From Wenzhouxiangella sp. (lineage in GTDB: Bacteria > Pseudomonadota > Gammaproteobacteria > Xanthomonadales > Wenzhouxiangellaceae), in assembly GCA_018400355.1 (NCBI GenBank), contig JAGYMV010000036.1, positions 1-6,911 on the forward strand: DNA of 6,911 nucleotides, in the 5' to 3' direction. The notes below the pieces were generated by a model that was not told the origin of the DNA, did not search any database, and worked only from the letters and a program-made list of their open reading frames with translations. Position 1 is the first letter of the stretch; every line of letters starts with the position of its first letter. The translations under genes were made by a program, and so were the position numbers. Shown here one piece after another: positions 6,023 through 6,911 of the stretch.

Positions 6023-6911
6023 CTAGTCAAAGGCCAGCGCAATTTGGTCTTCAGAACATGGTTGGACCACGGCGTGCCCCAGTGAGCTCAGAAGCACCAG
6101 CCGAATGGTGTTGTCTTTGTTTTTCTTATCCAGTCGCATCCGCTCAATGAGTTTCTTGGGCTCTTGGCCGGCGGGTAATTCGCTGGGCAAGCCCACCGCC
6201 TCGATCAAGTGTTTGATGCGCTCAGCGGTGCCACTGGGCACCTGACCGAGCCGTTCGCTGAGGCGAGTAGCCAACACCATACCAATGGCCACCGCTTCGC
6301 CATGTCTTAGGCTGGTGTAATCAGTCAACGCTTCTAAGGCATGAGCAAAGGTGTGCCCAAAGTTTAAAAGCGCGCGTTCGCCGCTTTCTTTCTCATCGCG
6401 CACCACCACCGCTTTTTTGGCCTCGACCGAGGTGTGAATGGTCGTTTTCAACACCTCAGCGTCGCGCTTGTTTAAGGCATCGGTGTGGGCTTCTAGCCAT
6501 TCAAAGAATGCCAAGTCACCCAAGGCGCCATATTTGATGACCTCAGCCAGGCCGGCTTGATAGTCCCGGTCTGACAAAGTCGCGAGTGTCGCCAGATCAA
6601 TGACCACGGCATGGGGCGCGTGAAAAGCCCCAATGAGGTTTTTGCCCATGGGGTGGTTGATGCCAGTTTTGCCACCAATCGATGCATCCACTTGGGCCAA
6701 CAAGGTTGTGGGCATTTGAATGACGCGCACACCCCGCATGTAACTGGCGGCAACAAAGCCTGCCAGATCGCCGACCACGCCGCCACCCAGCGCGATCACA
6801 GTCGCATCGCGTTGGGCATTCATGGCCACCAGTTGGTCCAAGATGGCCGACCACTGAGCCACGCTTTTTGAGCCCTCGCCTGCTGGAACACTCATCACTT
6901 CAAAGGCACAC
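6023..6911 (-). CDS. aroB: 3-dehydroquinate synthase, N-terminus beyond the window
   Basis: AroB converts DAHP to 3-dehydroquinate, the second step of the shikimate pathway to aromatic amino acids and folate precursors, using NAD and a divalent metal. About 295 C-terminal residues are present. The frame stays open to the right edge (CAFE before VMSVPAGEG), so GTG 6898 and ATG 6895 are internal codons, and some 60 N-terminal residues should lie outside, judging from E. coli AroB. Seen in order are the NAD-binding ALGGGVVGDLAGF, PTTLLAQVDASIGGKTGINH with HPMGKNLIGAF, and the metal ligands. These are Glu in GLAEVIKYG and His in NFGHTFAHALE and RHGEA, spaced 63 and 17 residues apart, exactly as in E. 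coli (E184, H247, H264). The end (TAG at 6025-6023) is intact. It converges on rpoD. Confidence 0.97.
   Translation of the reverse strand, partial: CAFEVMSVPAGEGSKSVAQWSAILDQLVAMNAQRDATVIALGGGVVGDLAGFVAASYMRGVRVIQMPTTLLAQVDASIGGKTGINHPMGKNLIGAFHAPHAVVIDLATLATLSDRDYQAGLAEVIKYGALGDLAFFEWLEAHTDALNKRDAEVLKTTIHTSVEAKKAVVVRDEKESGERALLNFGHTFAHALEALTDYTSLRHGEAVAIGMVLATRLSERLGQVPSGTAERIKHLIEAVGLPSELPAGQEPKKLIERMRLDKKNKDNTIRLVLLSSLGHAVVQPCSEDQIALAFD

Noticed and set aside
6895..6898. GTG 6898 or ATG 6895 as the true aroB start
   Set aside because: The frame is open to the window edge and the alignment with E. coli AroB puts this point about 65 residues into the protein.

Overview
The window is a housekeeping segment of a bacterial chromosome, most likely from a gammaproteobacterium. 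The main reason is RpoD. It lacks the long Lys/Ala-rich N-terminal extension common in betaproteobacterial RpoD, starts almost like the E. coli protein, and matches what I recall of E. coli sigma-70 nearly residue for residue through regions 2 to 4. FolB and S21 also look E. coli-like. The gene order (folK, folB, tsaD on one strand; rpsU, yqeY, dnaG, rpoD on the other) resembles Pseudomonas-type genomes more than E. coli, because yqeY sits between rpsU and dnaG. I cannot name a genus.

Left part (1-1507, minus strand): a compact run tsaD > folB > folK, transcribed leftward. tsaD makes the t6A modification of ANN-decoding tRNAs; folB and folK are consecutive steps of folate synthesis. folB and folK share one base (TGATG), and folK runs off the left edge. 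The plsY gene that often lies between tsaD and folB in relatives is absent.

Middle (1508-5941, plus strand): a 64-bp divergent intergenic region carries a convincing sigma-70 promoter for the macromolecular synthesis operon rpsU-yqeY-dnaG-rpoD. This operon couples a ribosomal protein (S21), a GatB/YqeY-family protein, DNA primase and the main sigma factor, so translation, replication and transcription initiation share a transcript. Gaps are short (46, 12 and 19 bp) and no intrinsic terminator is visible inside the operon. Shine-Dalgarno sequences are weak throughout, and dnaG starts with TTG in the same reading frame as the yqeY stop.

Right part (5942-6911): a short convergent intergenic region with a perfect 10-bp stem hairpin separates rpoD from aroB (3-dehydroquinate synthase, shikimate pathway). 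aroB lies on the minus strand and its N-terminus is outside the window.

I find no mobile element, CRISPR array, tRNA, rRNA, phage gene, defence gene or unknown protein. Apart from the few bases between genes, all of the sequence is accounted for by well-known conserved genes. I see no evidence of an undescribed system; the findings are modest points about expression signals and gene order.
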